In this document: positions 46,901 through 54,729 of the stretch, one piece after another
Numbering within the stretch: position 1 is the stretch's first letter
How the letters are laid out: every line of letters begins with the position of its first letter
NCBI RefSeq assembly: GCF_902374955.1
Contig: NZ_CABKRX010000051.1
Coordinates: 4,430-68,429, forward strand
Length of the DNA stretch: 64,000 bases
Origin: Bacillus massilioanorexius
GTDB taxonomy: Bacteria; Bacillota; Bacilli; Bacillales; DSM-1321
Direction of reading: 5' to 3'
The notes under the pieces: model-generated
Seen by the model: only the letters and a program-made list of their open reading frames with translations
What the model was told of the DNA's origin: nothing
Database searches by the model: none
Program-made: the position numbers and the translations under genes

Positions 46901-47106
46901 AGGAGCAAGCCACTGATCGTGCCCATCGTCTTGGTCAAAAGAACGATGTACAAGTGATTAAACTGGTAGCTCGTGGAACAATAGAAGAGAAGATGAATGA
47001 ACTACAGGAGAAAAAAAGACATCTCATTGAGGAAATTATTGATAACGATAAAAATCTCTCTTCCTTATCTGAAGAGGATATTCGCCAGATACTAAATTTA
47101 GATTAA
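43954..47106 (+). CDS. ywqA: SNF2-family helicase with SWIM zinc finger (YwqA-like)
   Basis: 1050 residues. N-terminal SWIM zinc-binding motif (CSCPKLSSFKLECQH, about residues 66-80), a middle region typical of bacterial SNF2 proteins, then helicase motifs: DDMGLGKSLQ, DEAQ box, LTGTPMENS, and a C-terminal domain with TDRAHRLGQ. ATP-driven translocase on DNA or nucleoprotein; the B. subtilis relatives YwqA and YqhH are linked to transcription or recombination. AAGGAG precedes the ATG. Monocistronic. Confidence 0.88.
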   Translation: MKLNQQKIKEICGTISFKRGEAFYRADKVNFLLFGPPCYEAIVKGKEDFHVHIKIEESNHIIASCSCPKLSSFKLECQHVAAVLFAIQDRLQSRENKVLTKMEPEMANDLLRIFSRQPIRSSHEQKHFENRQQLELNVICEPFLIDENNKIPSIELSIGNIPILNIRKFLKAVHENKPYKISLSYIYDPNLYYFSSEQDRILQYLIQIVEDNNRHFEPKSEIDSIILISPSVWSDLLALLVQSQNAKLRENETIYERIEQSDEKLPLKFLFTEASKGFQCQIQGLDTLTLMKDYRTALMDGKLYCLTDEDSKRLYDLQQMIEATKSNIIPVSNSQLELFLENVVPGLKKLGNVIIPEKLQASLTKTKLLANLYLDRIKNRLLAGIEFQYGDIIIDPFKMEPHLGVLLIRDENREANILELLDESGFTKTEGGYFLQDEELEYDFLHHTLPKLQRLTKVYATTAIRNRIFKGHTRPRISVRMKKERTNWLEFKFELDGIPDAEVKNVLQSLEEKRKYYRLKKGALLSLESREYDEIRRFLNTVPTQEEDWEMPVVQGLQHLLEENGIFQFETSFQKFLDQIQHPDKSDIEVPPYLKSILYPYQIQGFKWLKTLKEYGFGGILADDMGLGKSLQAISYLVSEQPEIRKQRKPALIVCPSSLIYNWLSELMKFAPEIEAIVLDGTKTERQKIQQQYSEIDVLITSYPLLRQDIIWFKKQMFHTVFFDEAQAFKNPITQTAKAVKLINADHSFALTGTPMENSLEELWSIFHVVFPELFMSLKEFSKLTRKNINNRLRPFMLRRLKEDVIHTLPKKFESIEMVDLLPEQKKLYAAYLAKLRHDTLKHLDRDTFRKNKIRILAGLTRLRQICCHPALFVDGYEGNSSKFTQFLHIVEESIQSGRRVLIFSQFTKMLKMIKQELAVRGLTYFYLDGQTLPEERVEMCTRFNKGEHDFFLISLKAGGTGLNLTGADTVILYDLWWNPAVEEQATDRAHRLGQKNDVQVIKLVARGTIEEKMNELQEKKRHLIEEIIDNDKNLSSLSEEDIRQILNLD

Positions 47107-47441
47107 CATGATATGCCAAAACTACGTTAACAATGCTACACATATAGACCTCTTGATTTTGATACGTTTTCATATTTCTATGAAAGACGTGCTACCGTTA
47201 TTTGCAAGAGGTCTTTTTGCTATCATCATTTAACACATTATCTCCATTTGAAGCCGTAATATGAAAATATTGTAGGAAAGATTGCAAGGCTCTTCCAAAT
47301 GATTCATTTTCCAATAAAGAAGCATCGATCTTTAATAGTATTTATATAACAGTAGCTAAACAAGATTCATCCGTTATTCCTACTTTAGAATAAATGGATA
47401 TGATATACTTTTCGTATAATTCAAACAGGGGGGGCTAAATA
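47107..47441 (+). terminator. Intergenic region with long-loop terminator (47146-47219)
   Basis: AGACCTCTTG pairs with CAAGAGGTCT around a 49-nt loop, followed by TTTTT, 40 nt after the helicase gene. The remaining 220 nt before the signal peptidase gene show no further clear element. Confidence 0.55.
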
Positions 47442-47969
47442 ATGAAGTCAAAAATGAAACAAGAATTGCTTTCTTGGGTAAAGCCCATTCTATTTTCTAT
47501 TGTTCTCGTCTTTGCTTGTAGATATTTTATCTTTGCCCCAAAAGAAGTATTGGGAGAATCGATGGAACCTACATACAAAACAAGTGATAGAGTGATGACA
47601 AGCAAATTAAGTACACCAAAAAGATTCGATATTATTACTTTTCATGCCCCAGATTCAGACGAAGACTATATTAAACGAGTAATTGGTTTACCTGGAGATC
47701 ACGTGGTCATGCATAATGATCAATTAATTATTAATGGGAAGAAGTATAAAGAACCTTACTTAAAACAAATTAAAAGAATGCTTCCTATAGGTGAGCATTT
47801 AACTGGAGATTTTGATGAATACGTTCCAAAGGATCAATTATTTGTCCTTGGTGATAACAGACGAGTAAGTAAAGATAGCCGAATATTTGGCCCTATCGAT
47901 GCTGATTCTGTTATTGGGGTAGTAGAACTTCGTTACTATCCTTTTAATAAAATTGGATTAACCAAATAA
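47442..47969 (+). CDS. Type I signal peptidase (SipS/SipT type)
   Basis: 175-residue membrane protease that removes signal peptides from exported proteins. One N-terminal membrane helix (about 12-31) is followed by catalytic Ser40 in GESMEPTY, catalytic Lys78 in DYIKRVIGLPGD, and box D/E GDNRRVSKDSR. This Ser-Lys form is the prokaryotic type, not the Ser-His SipW. AGGGGGG precedes the ATG. Confidence 0.93.
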   Translation: MKSKMKQELLSWVKPILFSIVLVFACRYFIFAPKEVLGESMEPTYKTSDRVMTSKLSTPKRFDIITFHAPDSDEDYIKRVIGLPGDHVVMHNDQLIINGKKYKEPYLKQIKRMLPIGEHLTGDFDEYVPKDQLFVLGDNRRVSKDSRIFGPIDADSVIGVVELRYYPFNKIGLTK

Positions 47970-47986
47970 TTTTGTATAAATAAAAC

Positions 47987-48028
47987 AAGCTTGTAAAGAA
48001 GATTTCTTGTTCTTTACAAGCTTTTATT
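47987..48028 (+). terminator. Terminator after the signal peptidase gene
   Basis: Perfect 14-bp stem AAGCTTGTAAAGAA / TTCTTTACAAGCTT with a T-rich tail. Confidence 0.85.
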
Positions 48029-48055
48029 TGTGCATATTATTCGATATAGCTTCTC

Positions 48056-48483
48056 TTAATCTATCTCAACTAACTGCTTTTTAATAAAATCGGCAGCCTC
48101 TTGATTTATACTTTTGTAATCAATATTATCCCAACTCTCATCCGCTCGAGTACCTATTATAGCGCCATTTCCAGTATTAAATCAGCCAATTGAGTACTTT
48201 GTTTCGGGCTATTCATTTCAATATAAACATTTGGATTATCTTTATCGACATTTGCTTTTGAAATTGCTTTACTATTTAATAACACCATCGTAAAATTATC
48301 TACTATGTATTGATCTTGTTGATCTGTTATAGACCGCTTAAAATCTATTCGATCTTCTTGTTCTTGTTTTTTAACACCTAATCGAATTTCTCTCGTAACC
48401 TCTTCCGATGTCATTTCACTTGTTACATAACCACAAGTGAACTTAATTATAGATAGCACGATAAAAGCAAACATCTTCTTCAA
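48056..48483 (-). pseudogene. Small exported hypothetical protein, frameshifted
   Basis: The frame from 48483 (TTG overlapping the stop of the GNAT remnant as TTGA; an ATG lies three codons on) begins with a hydrophobic signal-like segment and ends early at 48157. A shift near 48174-48182 joins STQLADL to NTGNGAIIGTRADESWD, which runs to a stop at 48056 and makes a plausible ~141-residue protein. Family not recognised. One lost base explains the break. Confidence 0.6.
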
Positions 48484-48987
48484 ATTCTTTTACCCTCTCC
48501 CCATTCATCTTTTAAAATCGCATAGTAATACTCATCCCACCAATCATTTCCGTTACCCTCTCTCCTCATCCCAATTTTCTCCATAACGCGAAAAGAAGAT
48601 ATATTTTCAGGCTGACAAGTAGCTATAATTCTATGGATCTTCATTTTGGTAAAAGCGTATTCCAACACAGCTCTCGCTGCTTCTGAAGCATATCCTTTAT
48701 TGTGAAAATCCGGATGAAACACCCAACCAATCTCATAAGTATGATTACCAAAATACTTAAAAAAAGCAATATGTCCAATAAGTATGTTCTCTTCTTTTGA
48801 AAAAACTGGGAATTTCTCAACTTTTTCTCCTATATTGTTCTGTAACGAATTTCTTAGTATCTTTTTCAAATAATACACCTTCTGGTATAAATTTCATCAC
48901 ACTTGGATTAGAAGTGTATGTATAGACTGCTTGCCAATCGTCAGATTCAAAATTTCTTATGATTAATCTTTTTGTTTCAATATACAT
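48480..48987 (-). pseudogene. GNAT acetyltransferase, frameshifted
   Basis: From an ATG at 48987 (AAGGAG upstream) the frame reads a GNAT N-terminus, METKRL-type (MYIETKRLIIRNFESDDW), as far as KKFVTE. The rest, NIGEKVEKFPVF through WVFHPDFHNKGYASEAARAV (acetyl-CoA site) to the end, is one base out of phase. One extra base near 48836-48842 explains it. Intact, it would encode about 168 residues. Confidence 0.75.
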
Positions 48988-49143
48988 TTTCAACTCTCCT
49001 TAGAAAATCTCTTTTATCCGTTTTTTGCATGGTTATTTCAAAACATCTCCATTTAACTAGAGTGACTGATACGTCTCTATCTTTGCAAGAATAAAAAAAA
49101 CTACATTTCTGTAGCTTTGTATTTTCTCCTTGTATACAGTTTA

Positions 49144-49956
49144 CTATTTCAACCAGTGACTAGGAGGAGTTAAATATTCAGGAAGTTTCGTATATTTATT
49201 TCCCTTAGCTGAGTTGATTTGTGATTGTGTCAAAAAGATGCCATCTGTTAAATCAGCGTTACTCAAATCTGTATCTCTTAAGTCTGCACCAATAAAATCA
49301 ACTTTTCGTAAATCAGCATTACTTAAATTAGCCGCAATCAATAAGGTCCCTCGTAAACTTGCACCTCTAAAATCGACACCGTATAAATTTGCTCCTAAAT
49401 AGTCTAATCCTTTTTTTATTTTTCTTTTTTTATTTCTTTCAACAAATTGTTTTCGAACTAAATCACTAGTCATGACTAATAACTCGTTTACATTATTACG
49501 ATGACCTGGTATATCTAAATGTAATATTTCCTCAGGCGATCGATTTGTCATTTCTACTGTTTTATCATAAGCGTTTTTTAAAGCCTTTCGAAAAGTTTTT
49601 GTCTCTGGTAATTCAAACGCTTGACTTAGATAGCAGATCATTTCATGCAACTGTTGAACAATAGGAAATACAGCAAACATTTCACTAGTCTTATCAGTAT
49701 TTCTTCGCCAATCTACTCCTTGATAAATAGTTTGTGAAACATGTTGTCCAGCTCCAAAACATTCATAAGACACACATCCACGAAACCCTTTTTCTCTCAA
49801 TTGATTATGTATAACACATCGATATTCCGAATTTAAATTCCTACAAGGATCTCCACCATCTTTATCAAATGCAAAATCTGATGATTTAGCATATGGCAGA
49901 GCTACACAACATAATCCAAAACATTTATCACAATCAGATGTTAAGTATTTATCCAT
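49144..49956 (-). CDS. Pentapeptide-repeat protein with N-terminal cysteine cluster
   Basis: 270 residues. The N-terminal 70 residues carry eight cysteines (9, 12, 16, 17, 38, 47, 61, 66) in CDKCFGLCC, PCRNL, RCVIH and GCVSYECFG contexts, recalling zinc or iron-sulfur binding YkgJ-like domains. A helical middle follows, then pentapeptide repeats at about 187-239 (A[N/D]LxN type) forming a short right-handed beta-helix. Start follows AGGAGG. Role unknown; Qnr/MfpA-type DNA mimicry would need far more repeats. Confidence 0.75.
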   Translation of the reverse strand: MDKYLTSDCDKCFGLCCVALPYAKSSDFAFDKDGGDPCRNLNSEYRCVIHNQLREKGFRGCVSYECFGAGQHVSQTIYQGVDWRRNTDKTSEMFAVFPIVQQLHEMICYLSQAFELPETKTFRKALKNAYDKTVEMTNRSPEEILHLDIPGHRNNVNELLVMTSDLVRKQFVERNKKRKIKKGLDYLGANLYGVDFRGASLRGTLLIAANLSNADLRKVDFIGADLRDTDLSNADLTDGIFLTQSQINSAKGNKYTKLPEYLTPPSHWLK

Positions 49957-50189
49957 TTAAGAACACCTCCTATGCATACTTTACTTTTCATTATTCACAT
50001 TCATTTCGTATATCTAAAAATTCTCTCAAAAAAATTAGAAAATACCGAATCACAAAAGTTTTCTTTATTATAAACCGTTCACTCTATTATGTCGAAGCTA
50101 CTATTTCTATTTTAACGGTATTTTAAAAGACAGTATCGAAGTCGATACTTTCCTTCGTCAACTTGAGCTTTTATAATAAAACTTCTCTT

Positions 50190-51824
50190 CTAGCATTCAC
50201 TTTTGGAAAGTTTCATTTTTGCCCACGAATAGGCTCCTTCGAAAGATTGCATGGTTCCATTTCTAAGCCAAAAGGTTCTTTGAGATAATTTATCTAAAAA
50301 GTATCGATCATGAGAAACGGCAAGTATTGTCCCTTCAAAATCTTCCAATGCAGATTCCAATGCTTCTTTTGAATCTATATCTAAATGATTGGTTGGTTCA
50401 TCTAATATTAAAAAGTTAAGATCCGCGTACATTAATTGAGCTAAGCGTAATCTCATTCTTTCTCCACCGCTTAGACCACCTACCTTTTTGAAAACAGAAG
50501 GACCATAAAATAAAAATTTTGCAAGAATATGTCTCGCCTCTCCCTCTGATACGGCTACTTCTTCCCTAAATGCATCTAAAAGAGTCATATCTGGATTACG
50601 ATAAACATGGTGCTGTGACAAATAACCAATTTTCACATTACTCCCCACTTTTACCTCTCCTACATCAGGTTGAATCTCTTTCATAATGATTTTAAGCAAA
50701 GTGCTTTTCCCTGTACCATTATTTCCAACAATACAAGCTCTTTCTTTATATTTAAGAAGCATACTGATACTATCAAAAAGAAATTCATCATTATATATTT
50801 TAGCAATATCCTTCAATACAATAACGTCCTTACCGCTTCGATTCTCTCCTTCAAATTGTAAGTTCATTTTTTTTCGCTCAAGAATAGGCTTCTTCACTTT
50901 AACCATACGATCAAGAGCTCTTTGCATATTTGTAGCCCTTTTATGCAATCCTTCACTTGGAGGATTAGATCGATTCGCCCATTCTCTTAACCGTTTAATG
51001 GCCTCTTTCATTTTCTTAATCTTTTTTTGCTGTTCTTGATATTCTTGAAATTCTAGCATTAATTTTTTCTCTTTTTCCAAAACAAATCCAGAATAATTTT
51101 GATAATAAATATTCAACTCACCGTCTTCTAAGTCAAATATTTTGTTTACAACTTGGTCTAAGAAATAGCGATCATGAGAAACAATAATGACAGTTCCAGT
51201 ATAATTTTTCACATATTCTTCTAACCATTCTACAGCACTAATATCTAAATGATTAGTTGGTTCATCAAGCAGTAATATATCTGGTTGCTTTAAAAGAATA
51301 TAAGCTAAACTAACCTTTGTTTTCTCTCCACCACTTACTTGAGAAAAAGGTAAGGACATTAATTCTTGTAAAGCTAATCCATTGCAAACTCTGTCTATTT
51401 TCGATCCTTTCTCATATCCTCCTAATTCTAAAAATGAATCTTGAAGTGCACCATATTCATGCATGTATTTATTTAATTGTTCATCATTACATCCATTAGC
51501 CATTTGCTCTCCTAAATAGTTCAAACGCTCTTCTATTGCATTCATTTCTACAAAAGCAGATTCTAAAACGTCTCTACAAGTCCATTCGAAATTAAAGTGA
51601 GGTATTTGAGATAAATATCCAATTACTGCCCCTTTTTTAATAGAAATGGTTCCTTCATCTGGTGTATCAACTGCTGATAATAGTTTTAAAATAGTGGTCT
51701 TACCACTTCCGTTCGTTCCTACTAAACCAATTCGATCCTTCTCATATACTTCGAACGACATTTTATGATAAACAGGATTTCCTGCAAACATTTTACTAAC
51801 AGAATGAAAAGCACAAGCAATCAT
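50190..51824 (-). CDS. ABC-F protein, likely ribosome protection type
   Basis: 544 residues, two ABC ATPase domains and no membrane segments. First domain: Walker A GTNGSGKTT, SGGEKTK, LLLDEPTNHLD; second: GNNGTGKST, LSGGERMR, LILDEPTNHLD. The charged helical linker between them (about 245-330) enters the ribosome in this family. ABC-F proteins either rescue stalled ribosomes or displace antibiotics (VmlR, Vga, Msr). The 500-nt leader with a translated peptide and terminator argues for the antibiotic-inducible kind. AAAGGAGA precedes the ATG. Confidence 0.88.
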   Translation of the reverse strand: MIACAFHSVSKMFAGNPVYHKMSFEVYEKDRIGLVGTNGSGKTTILKLLSAVDTPDEGTISIKKGAVIGYLSQIPHFNFEWTCRDVLESAFVEMNAIEERLNYLGEQMANGCNDEQLNKYMHEYGALQDSFLELGGYEKGSKIDRVCNGLALQELMSLPFSQVSGGEKTKVSLAYILLKQPDILLLDEPTNHLDISAVEWLEEYVKNYTGTVIIVSHDRYFLDQVVNKIFDLEDGELNIYYQNYSGFVLEKEKKLMLEFQEYQEQQKKIKKMKEAIKRLREWANRSNPPSEGLHKRATNMQRALDRMVKVKKPILERKKMNLQFEGENRSGKDVIVLKDIAKIYNDEFLFDSISMLLKYKERACIVGNNGTGKSTLLKIIMKEIQPDVGEVKVGSNVKIGYLSQHHVYRNPDMTLLDAFREEVAVSEGEARHILAKFLFYGPSVFKKVGGLSGGERMRLRLAQLMYADLNFLILDEPTNHLDIDSKEALESALEDFEGTILAVSHDRYFLDKLSQRTFWLRNGTMQSFEGAYSWAKMKLSKSEC

Positions 51825-52075
51825 ATATCATTTCTCCTTTATAGCTCACTAGTCAATTATTTTTGATTTTCTATAACTCTTGATAATGAAGCTAGTCACT
51901 AACCCTATTTCAGTACAACAACAGCCTTTTGAACAAAAAATTCATATTCACTTCTAAAATTGTCATTCAATCAATGACTCTTTGGTCACAATCCTTTCGT
52001 TTCTCCCACCAGAATCTCCCGAATTTCCTCCTATTCAATTTCTTGTTGAAGATTAACAGCAAGAAGCCTTCTACT
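51825..52075 (-). promoter_or_regulatory. Distal part of the ABC-F leader
   Basis: 250 nt between the attenuator and the ABC-F start. It has an 11-codon frame (MNFLFKRLLLY) without a good ribosome binding site and no clear sigma-A promoter, so the gene probably depends on readthrough from upstream. Confidence 0.35.
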
Positions 52076-52119
52076 AAAAAAAGCCATAGGCAGAGCAATA
52101 ACAGCGCTCTACCTATGGC
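52076..52119 (-). terminator. Intrinsic terminator in the ABC-F leader (attenuator)
   Basis: GCCATAGGTAGAGC pairs with GCTCTGCCTATGGC (13 of 14) and is followed by seven Ts on the minus strand, 250 nt before the ABC-F start and just after the leader peptide. A smaller hairpin with a T run (about 52153-52176) lies between. Confidence 0.75.
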
Positions 52120-52225
52120 CTTCAAAAAAGACAAATGTAAAAATGGGTACACAAAAAAGAGCCTTTCAGCTCCCTTCGAAAATCAAGCTATGTGTATAGT
52201 AGGTGAAGAGACACTAACGTTCTGT

Positions 52226-52348
52226 TTAATATGCAATTGTTCTAAAAAAGGACAGACTTCTCCCTTGAACAAATGCACCATGAAAAATCGCACAACAAAT
52301 ATAGAGAAACTCCAAAAATTGCATGCGTATTTCTACAGAACGTACCAT
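52226..52348 (-). CDS. 40-codon leader peptide of the ABC-F gene
   Basis: A 40-residue frame (starts MVRSVEIRMQFLEFLYICCA, ends FFRTIAY) has one of the strongest ribosome binding sites in the window (AAGGAGGTG, 9 nt before the ATG). It is followed at about 65 nt and 105 nt by two terminator hairpins. This is the layout of antibiotic-sensing attenuators, where drug-stalled translation of the leader prevents terminator formation. The peptide is not known to me. Confidence 0.6.
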   Translation of the reverse strand: MVRSVEIRMQFLEFLYICCAIFHGAFVQGRSLSFFRTIAY

Positions 52349-52497
52349 TAGTCTCAACACCTCCTTATTAGTAATATTTAGTATATTCTTTATTTTAATA
52401 TCTTGTTAAAAAAATAGCAAGACTGACTCCAAAAGGATGATTATCTTATATCATATTGTGGAATAAATAGGTAAAACAGAAGATAAGGAGCTGAAAT

Positions 52498-53232
52498 ATG
52501 TTTACTTTATATTTAAATATCGTAACGTTCATTCTTGTTCTTATTGTAAACTTCTTTGCAGAAACCATACCCTTAAATGATCAAACAACTGGTGAAATTT
52601 CTAATAAACTAGATGTTATCCTGACTCCAGCTGGATTTACCTTCTCCATTTGGATAGTTATATACATTCTTGTCGGTATTTGGGTGTTTAGACAGATCCC
52701 TTCTAATCGAAGAAATTTAAGACTTTACCGTGCGACTTCACCTTATTTTATTATAAGCAACTTATTAAACTGTGCCTGGATATTCTTATGGCATTATGAA
52801 CAATTTCTAGCATCCGTCATTATCATGCTACTCCTTCTTCTATCTTTAATATTTGTGTATCAAAGAATTCACAAGGCAGAACATGATTTCATAGACCTCT
52901 TTCCATTCTCTATTTATTTAGGATGGATTACAGTAGCTACCTTTGTAAATATAGCATACTACGTTAAATATTTAGGTTGGAATGGCTTTGGATTATCAAT
53001 GACTTTATGGTCTTTCATCATTCTGATTATGATTGCTGTTATCACCATATTGTTTCGACTTTATCAAAATGATTGGGCTTATCCGCTCGTCATTTCCTGG
53101 AGCCTAATCGGTATCGGAGTAAGTAATTTACAAACTCATACTTTTATCGCCTATTTTTCCTTTTTTCTGGCTCTTCTTATTGTTATCTTGCTGCCATTTA
53201 TAAAAGAAAGAAAGCGATCATATTGGAGATGA
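52498..53232 (+). CDS. TspO/MBR-like tryptophan-rich membrane protein
   Basis: 244 residues, about seven to eight hydrophobic helices, rich in Trp. The block LTPAGFTFSIWIVIYILVG and LLNCAWIFLWHYEQ match the extended bacterial TspO-like (tryptophan-rich sensory protein) family. Classical TspO has five helices and about 160 residues, so this is the longer branch. Possible porphyrin or small-molecule binding is only a family-level inference. AAGGAG precedes the ATG. Confidence 0.75.
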   Translation: MFTLYLNIVTFILVLIVNFFAETIPLNDQTTGEISNKLDVILTPAGFTFSIWIVIYILVGIWVFRQIPSNRRNLRLYRATSPYFIISNLLNCAWIFLWHYEQFLASVIIMLLLLLSLIFVYQRIHKAEHDFIDLFPFSIYLGWITVATFVNIAYYVKYLGWNGFGLSMTLWSFIILIMIAVITILFRLYQNDWAYPLVISWSLIGIGVSNLQTHTFIAYFSFFLALLIVILLPFIKERKRSYWR

Positions 53233-53242
53233 TTAACCTATT

Positions 53243-53281
53243 AATAAGCAGTGTAAATACAGTCATTTTGCACTGCTTATT
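53243..53281. terminator. Bidirectional terminator between tspO-like gene and megL
   Basis: AATAAGCAGTG pairs with CACTGCTTATT across a 17-nt loop between convergent genes. Confidence 0.75.
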
Positions 53282-53295
53282 CTAAACAATCATAC

Positions 53296-54492
53296 TTACT
53301 TATTGGATGCTAGTGATTTTAAAGCTTGATTAAGATCTTTCCATATATCCTCCCATGCTTCAAGGCCAATAGATAAACGAATCAATCGATCATTAATTCC
53401 CATGAGATCTCGTTCTTGTTGAGGAATGCCAGAATGAGTCATAGTTGCAGGATGCTGTATTAACGTTTCCGTATCCCCTAAACTTACCGCAAGCTTAATT
53501 AATTGAAGTGAATTTAAAAAATGCTGTGCCTCTTCTTTACCTCCTTCAATCTCAAAAGAAATAACTGCTCCACTTTTCTTCATTTGTTTCTGCTTAATGA
53601 AATAGTCTTCATGCTCTTCATTACCAGGATAATAAATTGCCTTTACTTTTGGGTGCTTTTTCAACAAGCGAAAGATTTTTTCTGCATTTTTGCAATGGCG
53701 ATCCATTCGAACTGGTAAGGTTTTAAGTCCACGAATAAGCAACCAAGCATCAAATGGTGACATGATTCCCCCGATATCCTTTTGAGTTGTTCTTTTAACT
53801 TTTTCCATAAACTCTATAGAGCCGACTGCTATTCCAGCTACGACATCGCCATGTCCTCCAATATATTTAGTTGCACTATGAACAACAACGTCACAACCAA
53901 GCTCTAATGGCCTTTGTAAATAAGGTGTAGAAAAAGTATTATCAACTACTACGCAAATACCTTTTTCTTTAGCAATTTTTACAACTAATTCTAAATCAAT
54001 CATCTTCATCGTTGGGTTAATAGGCGTTTCAATATATATGCAAGATGTTGTTGGCTGTATAACACGTCTAATTTCTTCTTCTGACTCTAAAAAACTAAAT
54101 GTATGATTGATTTGATATTTTTCTTTCATCAGATGAAGTAATCCAAAAGTACACCCATAGATTCCTTGTGAGCACACGATATGATCACCAGATTCTGTCA
54201 ATGAAAGTAAAACAGCAGATACCGCTGCCATCCCTGATCCAAAAGCAAGTGCCGCTTCACCGGACTCTATTAAAGCCATTTTCTTTTCTAATATTTCAAC
54301 AGTTGGATTGCCTAATCGTGAATAGATATATCCACTCTCATCACCAGCAAAGCGTCTTTCTCCAATCTCTGCCTGATCAAAAATAAATGTAGAGGTTTGA
54401 TATATAGGTACAGAAAGACTCCCACTATGCTCCCTAGGCTCATATCCAGAATGAATAACTGCTGTTTCGAAATTATTAAATTTTTTCATCAT
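53296..54492 (-). CDS. megL: Methionine gamma-lyase
   Basis: 398-residue PLP enzyme of the Cys/Met metabolism family, cleaving methionine to methanethiol, 2-oxobutyrate and ammonia. PLP-binding Lys is in SATKYIGGHGD and the cofactor Asp in VVDNTFSTP. The YGCTFGLLHLM motif holds the active-site Cys typical of methionine gamma-lyase (Cys116 of the Pseudomonas enzyme) and absent from cystathionine lyases and synthases. The ATG at 54492, with AAGGGG upstream, gives exactly the usual length; the frame could open at 54510. Monocistronic. Confidence 0.85.
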   Translation of the reverse strand: MMKKFNNFETAVIHSGYEPREHSGSLSVPIYQTSTFIFDQAEIGERRFAGDESGYIYSRLGNPTVEILEKKMALIESGEAALAFGSGMAAVSAVLLSLTESGDHIVCSQGIYGCTFGLLHLMKEKYQINHTFSFLESEEEIRRVIQPTTSCIYIETPINPTMKMIDLELVVKIAKEKGICVVVDNTFSTPYLQRPLELGCDVVVHSATKYIGGHGDVVAGIAVGSIEFMEKVKRTTQKDIGGIMSPFDAWLLIRGLKTLPVRMDRHCKNAEKIFRLLKKHPKVKAIYYPGNEEHEDYFIKQKQMKKSGAVISFEIEGGKEEAQHFLNSLQLIKLAVSLGDTETLIQHPATMTHSGIPQQERDLMGINDRLIRLSIGLEAWEDIWKDLNQALKSLASNK

Positions 54493-54679
54493 AAAATAAC
54501 CCCTTTGCATTTCTTCTGCCTATATTAGTGTATGTATAAAAACATAAAAATGAATTAGATAAGGAGTAAAACTTTAATCGCAGGAAATATCCGATCATCT
54601 ACTACTTAAAAATAATCAAGTGTAACTGTTGATAATACCTTCCTCTCACCTTTTGAAACGGAAGAAGGAACAACGACAA

Positions 54680-54723
54680 AAAACGGCAGTCAAAGGAATT
54701 ATTACTCTTTTGACTGCCGTTTT
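54680..54723 (-). terminator. Terminator after the YfmL-like helicase gene
   Basis: 15-bp stem AAAACGGCAGTCAAA / TTTGACTGCCGTTTT with T run on the minus strand. Confidence 0.9.
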
Positions 54724-54729
54724 GCTTAA

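Noticed and set aside
51929..52351. 140-codon plus-strand frame upstream of the ABC-F gene
   Set aside because: It runs antisense through the leader peptide and both terminator hairpins, has no ribosome binding site and a random AT-rich composition.
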